64,000 nt of DNA from positions 1-64,000 of the forward strand of contig NZ_QUEE01000010.1 of assembly GCF_003477885.1 (NCBI RefSeq). The letters run 5' to 3'. Both the position numbers and the translations under genes were made by a program. The DNA comes from Lachnotalea sp. AF33-28 (GTDB lineage Bacteria; Bacillota; Clostridia; Lachnospirales; Lachnospiraceae). The notes under the pieces were generated by a model that had not been told where the DNA came from, made no database searches, and worked only from the letters and a program-made list of their open reading frames with translations. Shown piece by piece: positions 51,673 to 59,917 of this stretch (its first letter is position 1; the number at the start of each line of letters is the position of its first letter).

Positions 51673-54303
51673 ATGGTTGAATTGTATGCGTCAACAGAAC
51701 CGGGAATTACAGACATGGAGAAGGAGCACATGGACAAAGCGCGCGCTTTGGCTGCCTCCGGCATGGTTCTGCTGGAAAACGACGGAGTGCTGCCCCTGGA
51801 GAGAACGGCTGAAAAGATCGCTCTGTATGGAAGCGGCGCCCGCGGAACGGTAAAAGGGGGCATAGGGTCCGGAGAAGTGAATTCACGATTCGTTGTAAAT
51901 GTGGAACAGGGCCTGGAGGATGCCGGCTTTGAAATCACTACGAAAGGATGGATGGACCGTTACGACCGTCTGAAGGAAAACGCTTATCAAAGTTATGTGG
52001 CCGATGTAAAGGAGAAGCTGGCAAAAGGCGCGGATGTGATCGATCTGATCTTTGGATCGCCATTTTTTATGCAGGAGACAGAAGCTGTGACCGAAGAGGA
52101 TATTGCGCAGTCACAGACCGATACCGCTATATATGTGATTGCACGCAATTCCGGGGAAGGCGCGGACCGGCATAATGCTCCCGGCGACTATCAGTTAAGC
52201 GGGATGGAAGAGCAGTCCTTAAGGCTTCTTGGGAAATCCTATGACAGGCTTATCGTGGTTTTGAACGTAGGGGGTGTCATGGATACGAAGCTGCTGCGCT
52301 CCATACCTGGGATTGATGCGGTTCTCTTAATGGGTCAGGCCGGCAATATCGGCGGTTATGCTCTGGCCGATGTGCTTACGGGCCGTGTCACTCCATCCGG
52401 CAAACTGACGGATACCTGGGCGCAGAATTATGAGGACTACCCTTCAAGCCGGGAGTTCAGCCACAATAATGGGGATCTAGATGACGCTTACTATACGGAA
52501 GGAATCTATGTGGGCTACCGTTATTTTGACACATTCCACATGTCGCCCGCATATTGTTTTGGATACGGACTGTCTTATACAGAGTTTAGCATAGAGGTAG
52601 TTTCCGTTCGGGCGGATGCCAGAGAGGCGGAGGTCACGGTAAAGGTAACCAATACCGGCAAGAGATACAGCGGCAGGGAAGTGGTGCAGGTATATTATTC
52701 CGCCCCTTCCGGCAGTTTGGATAAGCCCTGGCAGGAGCTGGCAGCTTATGAGAAAACCGGCGAGCTGTCTCCCGGGGAGAGCCAGCAGCTCGTAATCCGC
52801 TATCCTGTAAATAGCATGGCGTCCTACTGTGAAAAGCGGGCGGGATGGGTGCTGGAAGCCGGTGATTATACGATCCGTGTAGGAAACAGTTCCCGAACTA
52901 CTCATATAGCGGCTGTGATCCGCCTGGATAAAGATGTGGTTACGGAAAAACTGAAGAATCTGTTCGCCTTGGACTGCGAGATGGAGGAGCTGTCCGGTAC
53001 GGATGCTAAGGCATACGGACCTGCCGGGGAGGATAAGGAACGGGAACTGGCTCCTATAATTGAAATTAAGGCTGCGGATATTAAAACGCAGGAGGTGCAC
53101 TACCAGGGGGCCCATGCCGGGATAAAGCCCTGTGAAAAATCCCAAACGGTCTCTTTAAATGATGTGATGGAAGGAAGAGCGGATCTGGATGAACTGATCG
53201 GACAGCTCACCGTGGAGGAGATGGCGAGAATCTGTGTGGGAAGCGGGTTTGAGACACAGGGCGGCGGGGCCACTGTAGGAGCAGCCTCTATCGCGGTGCC
53301 TGGCGCGGCAGGAGAAACCACGGGCATTCTGCTTGCTTCCAGGGATATCCGCACCATGGTGCTGGCGGACGGGCCTGCGGGCTTGCGCCTGACTCCGGAA
53401 TTTGATGCGGATGAAGACGGCATTCCGATTGCGTCCGGCATCGCGCTTCAGGTTGTGCGGGATATATTCGGCGACCAGCCCCTGCCGGGGGAGAGCCGGA
53501 CGGAAAGAAAAGCGGCTGCTGCCTATTATCAGTACTGTACGGCGCTGCCGGTCGCAACCCTGCTGGCGCAGAGCTGGGATAAGGATCTGATCAGGGAAGC
53601 CGGAAAAATAATCGGACGTGAGATGCTTCGGTTTGGAGTGACGCTGTGGCTGGCTCCGGGCATGAATATTCATAGAAATCCGCTCTGCGGTAGAAATTTT
53701 GAATATTATTCGGAAGATCCCTTGATCTCCGGCATCTGTGCTGCTATGATGACAGTAGGAGTACAGAGCTTCGGCGGGATCGGCACCACGGTCAAGCATT
53801 TTGCGGTAAACAATCAGGAGGACAACCGCAATTACTGCAATAGCCATGTGGGAGAACGGGCCCTAAGGGAAATCTACTTGAAGGGCTTTGAGATCTGTGT
53901 GAAAAATGCCCGCCCCATGTCCATCATGAGCTCCTACAACCTGTTAAACGGCCTTCATACGGCTAACAGCTATGAGCTTTTAACCGCATGCGCCAGAGAC
54001 GAGTGGGGATTTGACGGTGTGGTGATGACGGACTGGGGGACTACCGGCGGTCTGACTGCCGGCGCAGCCGGACGGAAGTATCCGGCGTCCGTGCCTGCCA
54101 TGTGCATTCAGGCCGGAAACGATTTGATCATGCCTGGCAGCCTTGCAGATATCGAGGATATTGTGGCGTCTGCAGGGGCGGAAAATACCGGCGTGCGCTG
54201 TCCGATCCGTCTGGCGGATCTGCAGTTCTGCGTGAAGAACATACTGACGCTTCTGATGCAGACCTCGCGCTACGACAATGCGAAGCCCTATTCACCCAAG
54301 TAG
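51673..54303 (+). CDS. GH3 beta-glycosidase with reversed domain order
   Basis: 876 residues. The order is permuted: the usual second domain of GH3 comes first (about 1-300; ends LADVLTGRVTPSGKLTDTW), then a fibronectin-like domain (about 310-440), then the catalytic barrel (about 500-870) with nucleophile Asp787 in VVMTDWG and the acid/base side supplied by the N-terminal half. The same reversed order is known from rumen Butyrivibrio/Ruminococcus beta-glucosidases. No signal peptide, so it acts on imported beta-linked oligosaccharides. Start at 51673 behind the leader repeat, not the upstream in-frame ATG. Exact sugar not determined. Confidence 0.9.
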   Translation: MVELYASTEPGITDMEKEHMDKARALAASGMVLLENDGVLPLERTAEKIALYGSGARGTVKGGIGSGEVNSRFVVNVEQGLEDAGFEITTKGWMDRYDRLKENAYQSYVADVKEKLAKGADVIDLIFGSPFFMQETEAVTEEDIAQSQTDTAIYVIARNSGEGADRHNAPGDYQLSGMEEQSLRLLGKSYDRLIVVLNVGGVMDTKLLRSIPGIDAVLLMGQAGNIGGYALADVLTGRVTPSGKLTDTWAQNYEDYPSSREFSHNNGDLDDAYYTEGIYVGYRYFDTFHMSPAYCFGYGLSYTEFSIEVVSVRADAREAEVTVKVTNTGKRYSGREVVQVYYSAPSGSLDKPWQELAAYEKTGELSPGESQQLVIRYPVNSMASYCEKRAGWVLEAGDYTIRVGNSSRTTHIAAVIRLDKDVVTEKLKNLFALDCEMEELSGTDAKAYGPAGEDKERELAPIIEIKAADIKTQEVHYQGAHAGIKPCEKSQTVSLNDVMEGRADLDELIGQLTVEEMARICVGSGFETQGGGATVGAASIAVPGAAGETTGILLASRDIRTMVLADGPAGLRLTPEFDADEDGIPIASGIALQVVRDIFGDQPLPGESRTERKAAAAYYQYCTALPVATLLAQSWDKDLIREAGKIIGREMLRFGVTLWLAPGMNIHRNPLCGRNFEYYSEDPLISGICAAMMTVGVQSFGGIGTTVKHFAVNNQEDNRNYCNSHVGERALREIYLKGFEICVKNARPMSIMSSYNLLNGLHTANSYELLTACARDEWGFDGVVMTDWGTTGGLTAGAAGRKYPASVPAMCIQAGNDLIMPGSLADIEDIVASAGAENTGVRCPIRLADLQFCVKNILTLLMQTSRYDNAKPYSPK

Positions 54304-54310
54304 ATAAAGA

Positions 54311-54411
54311 GAAACGCAGGTTATCAACCTGCGGTTGGTGACAGGAAAAGAGGAAGCACACTGAAGTGTGCGTAGGTCATCAACCTGCGGTTGGTGACGG
54401 GAAAAGGGGGA
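54311..54411 (+). repeat. Structured leader repeat, family A copy 6 (one and a half units)
   Basis: A half unit (54311-54350, CGCAGGT-TATCA-ACCTGCG then GGTTGGTGA) starts right at the GH3 stop, followed by a full unit (54352-54411) ending in GGGAAAAGGGGG, the ribosome site of the epimerase gene (ATG 54418). Same half-plus-whole layout as copy 1. Confidence 0.88.
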
Positions 54412-54417
54412 CATTAT

Positions 54418-55101
54418 ATGAAAACTATGTTTGCACCGTCGCTGATGTGCATGGATATCTGCGATACACTGCATCAGCTGGAGGTATTTGAGAGATATTG
54501 CCATATGCTCCATGTGGATATCATGGACGGCCATTTCGCGAAGAATATCACGCTGTCGCCCGGATTTATCAGAAACATCCGAAAGCATACGACGCTGCCG
54601 ATCGAGGCTCACCTCATGGTTACCTCGCCGGGGGATTATATCGATGAGCTGGCGGACTGCGGCGCCGACTACATAACCGTGCATGCCGAGACAGTGCAGA
54701 CAGAGGCGTTCCGCGTGCTTAACAGGATAAAGGCGGCGGGGGCCAGGCCGGGCGCGGCGGTCTGCCCCGCGACGCCGCTGGAAGCGATTCTGCCCTATCT
54801 GGAGCTTCTGGATCTGGTGGTGGTGATGACGGTGGACATCGGATATGCCGGACAGAAATTTATTCCGCAGATGATGGGAAAGATCCGCGAGCTGGACCGA
54901 ATCCGCAGAGAGCGGAACCTGGATTTCCTGATTGAAACGGACGGGGCCATCGGGAAGGAACGTTACCGTCAGTTACATGAGGCGGGAGTAAACGCCTATG
55001 TGATGGGGACCTCCGGCCTGTTTAAACCGGGACTGGATATTGAAAGCGCCGCTGCCAATATGGTAAGGGAGTTTGCAGAGGCAACCGGCCCAAATGCATA
55101 A
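54418..55101 (+). CDS. Ribulose-phosphate 3-epimerase family (allulose-6-phosphate type)
   Basis: 227 residues. TIM-barrel epimerase: FAPSLMCMD, MLHVDIMDGHF, AHLMVT, VMTVDIGYAGQKFIP and ETDGAIG give the metal and substrate residues. SLMCMD and the LTLSPG phrase resemble E. coli AlsE (D-allulose-6-phosphate 3-epimerase) more than Rpe. In the sugar cluster it may convert an unusual ketose phosphate. It follows GH3 directly; the start is set by the leader repeat's AAAAGGGGG. Rpe activity cannot be excluded. Confidence 0.75.
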   Translation: MKTMFAPSLMCMDICDTLHQLEVFERYCHMLHVDIMDGHFAKNITLSPGFIRNIRKHTTLPIEAHLMVTSPGDYIDELADCGADYITVHAETVQTEAFRVLNRIKAAGARPGAAVCPATPLEAILPYLELLDLVVVMTVDIGYAGQKFIPQMMGKIRELDRIRRERNLDFLIETDGAIGKERYRQLHEAGVNAYVMGTSGLFKPGLDIESAAANMVREFAEATGPNA

Positions 55102-55118
55102 AGGGAAGGGGGATATTT

Positions 55119-56126
55119 ATGGCAGGGACTGTCACGATGAAGGATATTGCAGAGCATTTGGGTGTTAGTATTGTAACGGTCTCCAATGCCCTAAGCGGAA
55201 AAAAAGGCGTCAGCTATGCGCTTCGCTCACAAATTGCCGCTGCGGCCCAACAACTGGGCTATGAGTATTCCAAGACACAAAAAAGTAGAAAACAGGGGAA
55301 AAAGATAGGGATTCTGGTTTCGGAACGCTATGTGGATGTGGAGATGGGGAGTTCGTTTTACTGGATGATGTATCAGCAGATTGCCTGTGTGGCCTCCAAA
55401 AGCGATTGCGTTACCGTATTGAAGGTGTTGGATCAAGCGGCGGAGAAGAAAGGGGAAGTCACTGGGCTTTTTGATGAAACGCAGATGGATGCTGTGATTG
55501 TTCTGGGATATCTCAAAAAGACCTATATACAGAAGCTGACGCGTCTATCTACCGTACCGGTAGTCCTTATGGATTTTTGGGACGATGATTTGGATTGCGA
55601 TGCTATCCTTTCCAATAACTATCTGGGAATGTATCGTATGACCAGGCATCTGCTGAAGCAAGGACACCGTGAAATTGCATTTCTGGGAAATATCTATGCG
55701 AATAGCAATATTATGGACCGATATCTGGGATATCAGAAGGCATTGCTGGAATGGGGCGTAGAGGTGCCGCAGGAATGGCTGATTTCAGACCGTGATACAG
55801 AGACTGGGGAAATGTCTGTCGTACTACCGGAGAATCTGCCGACTGCTTTTGTCTGCAACAGTGATTTTTCGGCTGGAATTTTGATTGAACGTCTGGAAGA
55901 AAACGGATATGACGTACCGGCGGATATTTCTATTGTCGGCTATGATAACTTTTTGAGCAATTCCAGATTTGCAGACAAGTTAACGACCTACGATGTCGAT
56001 ATCAAAGCGATGGCATCGCTTTGTATGAAAACTGTATTGAAGCGAATGGAAGGAAACACCAGGCGTACAAGGGTACAAATTGTAAATGGAACAATGGTAT
56101 ACCGTGAGAGCGTAAAACATAGATGA
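55119..56126 (+). CDS. LacI-family regulator
   Basis: 335 residues. HTH at 5-50 (TMKDIAEHLGVSIVTVSNALSGKKGVS) and a sugar-binding core (about 60-330). It lies right before the GH130 operon, 17 bp after the epimerase gene, and probably controls one of them. Candidate operator at 56322-56346. Confidence 0.9.
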   Translation: MAGTVTMKDIAEHLGVSIVTVSNALSGKKGVSYALRSQIAAAAQQLGYEYSKTQKSRKQGKKIGILVSERYVDVEMGSSFYWMMYQQIACVASKSDCVTVLKVLDQAAEKKGEVTGLFDETQMDAVIVLGYLKKTYIQKLTRLSTVPVVLMDFWDDDLDCDAILSNNYLGMYRMTRHLLKQGHREIAFLGNIYANSNIMDRYLGYQKALLEWGVEVPQEWLISDRDTETGEMSVVLPENLPTAFVCNSDFSAGILIERLEENGYDVPADISIVGYDNFLSNSRFADKLTTYDVDIKAMASLCMKTVLKRMEGNTRRTRVQIVNGTMVYRESVKHR

Positions 56127-56133
56127 AGGTGAT

Positions 56134-56168
56134 AAAGGACTGTTGGAAAAGCAACAGTCCTTTATTAA
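56134..56168 (+). terminator. Terminator of the LacI-family gene
   Basis: AAAGGACTGTTG pairs with CAACAGTCCTTT, followed by ATTAAAATTATTTT. Confidence 0.9.
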
Positions 56169-56286
56169 AATTATTTTAAGCTAAATTAAAATTGAATTTA
56201 AGCGATAAAAGATTGTGACGGTTTCACAAATATCAAAACAATAACTGTGCAAAACTTCGAAAATGCAGAGAAAACAACAGAAAATC

Positions 56287-56315
56287 TTGCAAAAATGGCA
56301 AAAAAGTGTTAGGAT
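56287..56315 (+). promoter_or_regulatory. Promoter of the GH130 operon
   Basis: TTGCAA (56287-56292), a 17-bp spacer and TAGGAT (56310-56315), about 90 bp before the first GH130. Confidence 0.6.
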
Positions 56316-56321
56316 AAAAAT

Positions 56322-56346
56322 ACTTAAATTAAGAAAATATTTAAGT
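56322..56346 (+). promoter_or_regulatory. Candidate operator for the LacI-family regulator
   Basis: ACTTAAAT (56322-56329) and ATTTAAGT (56339-56346) form an inverted repeat just after the -10 box, over the likely start of transcription. The surrounding DNA is AT-rich, so chance is possible. Confidence 0.4.
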
Positions 56347-56405
56347 TAAATAAAACTGAAATTAAGATAAAATAAAGCTGAAAAAGCTGACAGAAAGGAA
56401 ACAAT

Positions 56406-57431
56406 ATGAGTACCGTAAAAATCATAGGTCCTAATGCATCCAATATGCCCTGGCAGGAAAGAGGAGAGAATACACCGAAGTGGATGCCGGTTTGGAGATA
56501 CAGTGAGAATCCGATTATCGGACGAAATCCGGCAGAGGGGGTCGCCCGTATTTTTAACAGCGCGGTGATTCCGTATGAAGGAGCCTTTATCGGGGTGTTC
56601 CGCGGCGAACAGGTAAACGGAGTTCCGTATATTTATCTTGGACGCAGTGCGGATGGGATTCACTGGGAATTTGACAAAGAAAAAATTAATTTTGTGGATG
56701 AAGAAGGCAAGCCCTTCATGCCGGTATATGCCTATGACCCAAGACTGGTCAAGGTAGAGGATACGTATTATATTATGTGGTGCCAGGATTTTTATGGGGC
56801 ATCAATCGGTATGGCAAAAACACAGGATTTTAAGACATTTGTACGTATTGAGAACCCGTTTCTGCCATTTAACAGAAATGCAGTGCTGTTCCCGCGAAAA
56901 GTAAACGGAAATTTCCTGATGCTTTCCCGCCCGAGTGACAGTGGACATACCCCCTTTGGTGATATCTTCCTCTCCGAAAGCCCGGATATGCAGTTCTGGG
57001 GCAGGCACAGACATGTGATGGGCAAAGGCAGGGAATGGTGGGAGTCGTTAAAAATCGGCGGAGGTGCCGCTCCGATTGAAACCTCCGAGGGCTGGCTGCT
57101 GTTCTATCACGGGGTAAGCGGTACCTGCAATGGCTTTGTTTACAGCATTGGCGGTGCGATTCTCGATATCTACCGTCCATCTGTTGTAAAATACCGTTGT
57201 GAAAATTTTCTGCTCACACCGGAAGAGTGGTATGAGGAGCGCGGTTTTGTCCCGAATGTGACATTTCCCTGTGCGACGGTTCACGATGCGCAGAGCGGTA
57301 GAATCGCTATTTATTATGGGGCAGCAGACAGCTACGTAGGACTGGCCTTTACCAGAGTGGAAGAGGTCGTGGCATATATCAAAGAACACAGTGCGGTAAC
57401 GGAAGCAGATACCGAACTGGGACGTCGCTAG
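56406..57431 (+). CDS. GH130 beta-1,4-mannooligosaccharide phosphorylase-like
   Basis: 341 residues. Five-bladed propeller of GH130 with the conserved Asp111 in YAYDPRLVK, which serves as the general acid, and phosphate-binding Arg/His residues (YHGVSGTCNG). The length and the WKIG-like GREWWESLKIGGGAAPIE resemble GH130_2 mannooligosaccharide phosphorylases (Ruminococcus albus RaMP2 type). It releases mannose-1-phosphate from beta-mannooligosaccharides. With the AGE epimerase and second GH130 it forms the mannan phosphorolysis set. Confidence 0.87.
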   Translation: MSTVKIIGPNASNMPWQERGENTPKWMPVWRYSENPIIGRNPAEGVARIFNSAVIPYEGAFIGVFRGEQVNGVPYIYLGRSADGIHWEFDKEKINFVDEEGKPFMPVYAYDPRLVKVEDTYYIMWCQDFYGASIGMAKTQDFKTFVRIENPFLPFNRNAVLFPRKVNGNFLMLSRPSDSGHTPFGDIFLSESPDMQFWGRHRHVMGKGREWWESLKIGGGAAPIETSEGWLLFYHGVSGTCNGFVYSIGGAILDIYRPSVVKYRCENFLLTPEEWYEERGFVPNVTFPCATVHDAQSGRIAIYYGAADSYVGLAFTRVEEVVAYIKEHSAVTEADTELGRR

Positions 57432-57444
57432 GGGGATCGGCACT

Positions 57445-58641
57445 ATGCTGCTAGAAGAGATAAAGACACATTTGACCGGGAAACTGATTCCGTTTTGGGA
57501 AAATTTGAAGGACGAGAAATTCGGCGGTTTTTACGGCGGACTGGATTTTGATTTGCAGCTGGAGAAAGAGGCGGTAAAGGGCTGCATCTTAAACAGCAGA
57601 ATTCTTTGGTTTTTCTCCAATGCCTATCTGGTATTGGGGGAGAAGCGCCTCTTAGAGTATGCACAACATGCGTATGCATTTTTGAAGAATGCCTGTCTGG
57701 ATACGAAAAACGGCGGCATCTATTGGTCGATTTCGTATGGCGGAACACCGGAGGATACGACAAAGCATACCTATAACCAGGCCTTTGCGATCTATGCATT
57801 GTCTTCGTATTATGATGCGTCCAAAGAGAAAGAGGCGCTTGCAATCGCCTTCGGTCTTCGCGATATCATCGAGAAGCGGTGCAGAGATGAATACGGATAT
57901 CTGGAGGCGTTTGATGCCACCTTTCAACCGATCGAAAACGACAAATTATCAGAGAACGGCGTAACGGCAGAAAAGACGATGAACACCCTGTTACATGTCC
58001 TCGAGGCCTATACCGAGCTGTACCGTGTGACGAAGGATACGCAGACAGGGGAAGCCCTTCGGTTTATGCTGGATTTGATTGCGGATAAGGTTTATAACAA
58101 AGAACTGGCACGGCAGGAGGTTTTCTTTGACAGATCATGGAATACCCTGATCGATTTGCATTCCTTTGGACACGATATCGAAACGAGCTGGCTCGTAGAC
58201 CGTACCTGCGAAATTTTGGAGGATGACGACTATACAGCGAAATTAAAGCCGATCATCCGGGCGCTGGCAGCTAGTGTATACGAGAAAGCATATCGGGATC
58301 ATTCTCTGGAAAATGAAGCAGAAAACGGTGTGGTGGATACCACAAGAGTATGGTGGGTACAGGCAGAAGCGATGGTTGGTTTCCTGAATGCATATGAAAA
58401 TCAGCCGGAAGAAAGCAGGTACCTGGAGGCGGTAACAGATATCTGGGACTATATCAAAGCCTATATGATAGATAAACGGGAGGGCTCCGAGTGGTTCTGG
58501 TCCGTCGATAAGGACAGACAGCCGTTACATAAGCCCATCGTAGAGCCGTGGAAGTGTCCGTACCACAATGGACGCATGTGCCTGGAGCTGATTAAAAGAA
58601 GTCAAAAGGAGAGTCTGAAAAGTGTTTTGGGAAGCTTATAA
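57445..58641 (+). CDS. Cellobiose 2-epimerase-like (AGE family)
   Basis: 398 residues, (alpha/alpha)6 barrel. GGFYGGLDFD near the start, NSRILWFFSNAY, THTYNQAFAIYAL-like HTYNQAF and late histidines (HSFGHDIETSWL) are typical of cellobiose 2-epimerases. It turns the reducing-end mannose of mannobiose or mannooligosaccharides into glucose so that the second phosphorylase can use them. The next gene overlaps it by 20 bp. Confidence 0.87.
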   Translation: MLLEEIKTHLTGKLIPFWENLKDEKFGGFYGGLDFDLQLEKEAVKGCILNSRILWFFSNAYLVLGEKRLLEYAQHAYAFLKNACLDTKNGGIYWSISYGGTPEDTTKHTYNQAFAIYALSSYYDASKEKEALAIAFGLRDIIEKRCRDEYGYLEAFDATFQPIENDKLSENGVTAEKTMNTLLHVLEAYTELYRVTKDTQTGEALRFMLDLIADKVYNKELARQEVFFDRSWNTLIDLHSFGHDIETSWLVDRTCEILEDDDYTAKLKPIIRALAASVYEKAYRDHSLENEAENGVVDTTRVWWVQAEAMVGFLNAYENQPEESRYLEAVTDIWDYIKAYMIDKREGSEWFWSVDKDRQPLHKPIVEPWKCPYHNGRMCLELIKRSQKESLKSVLGSL

Positions 58642-59788
58642 ACGAGAAATGAAAAAGTACGAAGCATTGATTGCAAAGAAAAATCAGATGTCTGAAGAAT
58701 ACAACGGTATTTATGACAGATGGGAGAATCCGGTACTTACCAGAGACCATGCGCCGCTGCACTGGATGTATGACCTGGATGAGAGGACAAATCCCTATTT
58801 TATGAAACGTCTGGGAATCAATGCGGTATTTAATGCCGGTGCAATTGAGTTGAACGGCAGAATTTATCTGGTGGCCAGAGTAGAGGGCTATGACAGAAAA
58901 TCATTCTTTGCGGTTGCAGAAAGCGAGAATGGCGTGGATGGATTTCGCTTCTGGGATTATCCGGTAGAGCTGCCGGATACAGAGCCGGAAGAGACGAATG
59001 TATATGATATGCGGCTGACCAGGCATGAGGACGGTTATATTTATGGCGTGTTCTGCTCGGAAAGCAAGGACACAAAGAGCAATGATTTATCTGCGGCAAC
59101 GGCGCAGGCCGGGATTGTGCGTACCAGAGATTTAAAGACCTGGGAGCGTCTTCCCAACCTTAAAACACAGTCTGTGCAGCAGAGAAATGTCGTGCTTCAT
59201 CCGGAATTCGTTGACGGAAAGTATGCGTTTTATACCAGACCGCAGGATGGATTTATCAATACCGGAAGCGGCGGCGGAATCGGTTTTGCGTTATGCGAAG
59301 ATATTAATAATCCGGTAACCGGGCCGGAGGTGATTATCCATGAGAGAAAATATCATACTCTGACCGAGGCCAAAAACGGAGCGGGAGCAGTGCCGATAAA
59401 AACAGAAAAAGGCTGGCTCCATATTGCGCACGGCGTAAGAAATACGGCAGCCGGGCTTCGATATGTCACCTATGTATTTGTTACGGACTTAGAGGATCCG
59501 ACCAAAGTGATCGCAGAGCCGTCCGGTTACTTTATTGCGCCTTACAAAAACGAGCGTGTGGGTGATGTATCGAATGTAACGTTTACAAACGGTGCGGTTG
59601 CCAGAGAAAACGGAGAGGTCTATATTTACTATGCATCTTCGGATACGCGCCTTCATGTAGCGACGTCCACGATTGACAGACTGCTTGATTATGCGTTCCA
59701 TACTCCGAAGGATCCGCTTCGCAGTAATCTTTGTGTACAGCAAAGATGCGGGCTTATCAGACATAATCTGGAAATCATAAATCAATAA
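58622..59788 (+). CDS. GH130 4-O-beta-D-mannosyl-D-glucose phosphorylase-like
   Basis: 388 residues. GH130_1-type: an N-terminal helical extension, then the propeller with Asp129 in NVYDMRLTRHEDG. It splits mannosyl-glucose with phosphate into mannose-1-phosphate and glucose, completing the pathway begun by the epimerase (RaMP1 type). GTG start at 58622, overlapping the epimerase by 20 bp; AAAGGAGAG precedes it. Confidence 0.87.
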   Translation: MFWEAYKREMKKYEALIAKKNQMSEEYNGIYDRWENPVLTRDHAPLHWMYDLDERTNPYFMKRLGINAVFNAGAIELNGRIYLVARVEGYDRKSFFAVAESENGVDGFRFWDYPVELPDTEPEETNVYDMRLTRHEDGYIYGVFCSESKDTKSNDLSAATAQAGIVRTRDLKTWERLPNLKTQSVQQRNVVLHPEFVDGKYAFYTRPQDGFINTGSGGGIGFALCEDINNPVTGPEVIIHERKYHTLTEAKNGAGAVPIKTEKGWLHIAHGVRNTAAGLRYVTYVFVTDLEDPTKVIAEPSGYFIAPYKNERVGDVSNVTFTNGAVARENGEVYIYYASSDTRLHVATSTIDRLLDYAFHTPKDPLRSNLCVQQRCGLIRHNLEIINQ

Positions 59789-59818
59789 AACGCAGGGTGA
59801 AGTAAGAGAAAAATAAAG

Positions 59819-59884
59819 AGCCGCTGCAGGGGGCATGCAGTCATAAGGAAGAAATATTATGATTGCATGCTCCCTGCAGCGGCC
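59819..59884. terminator. Terminator between convergent genes
   Basis: GCCGCTGCAGGG...GCATGCA pairs with TGCATGCTCCCTGCAGCGGC around an AT-rich loop. It serves the GH130 operon and possibly the minus-strand sensor gene; T-runs are short. Confidence 0.75.
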
Positions 59885-59917
59885 TTTCCCTTAAGAAACG
59901 GTGTCCCGGATCGTGCT

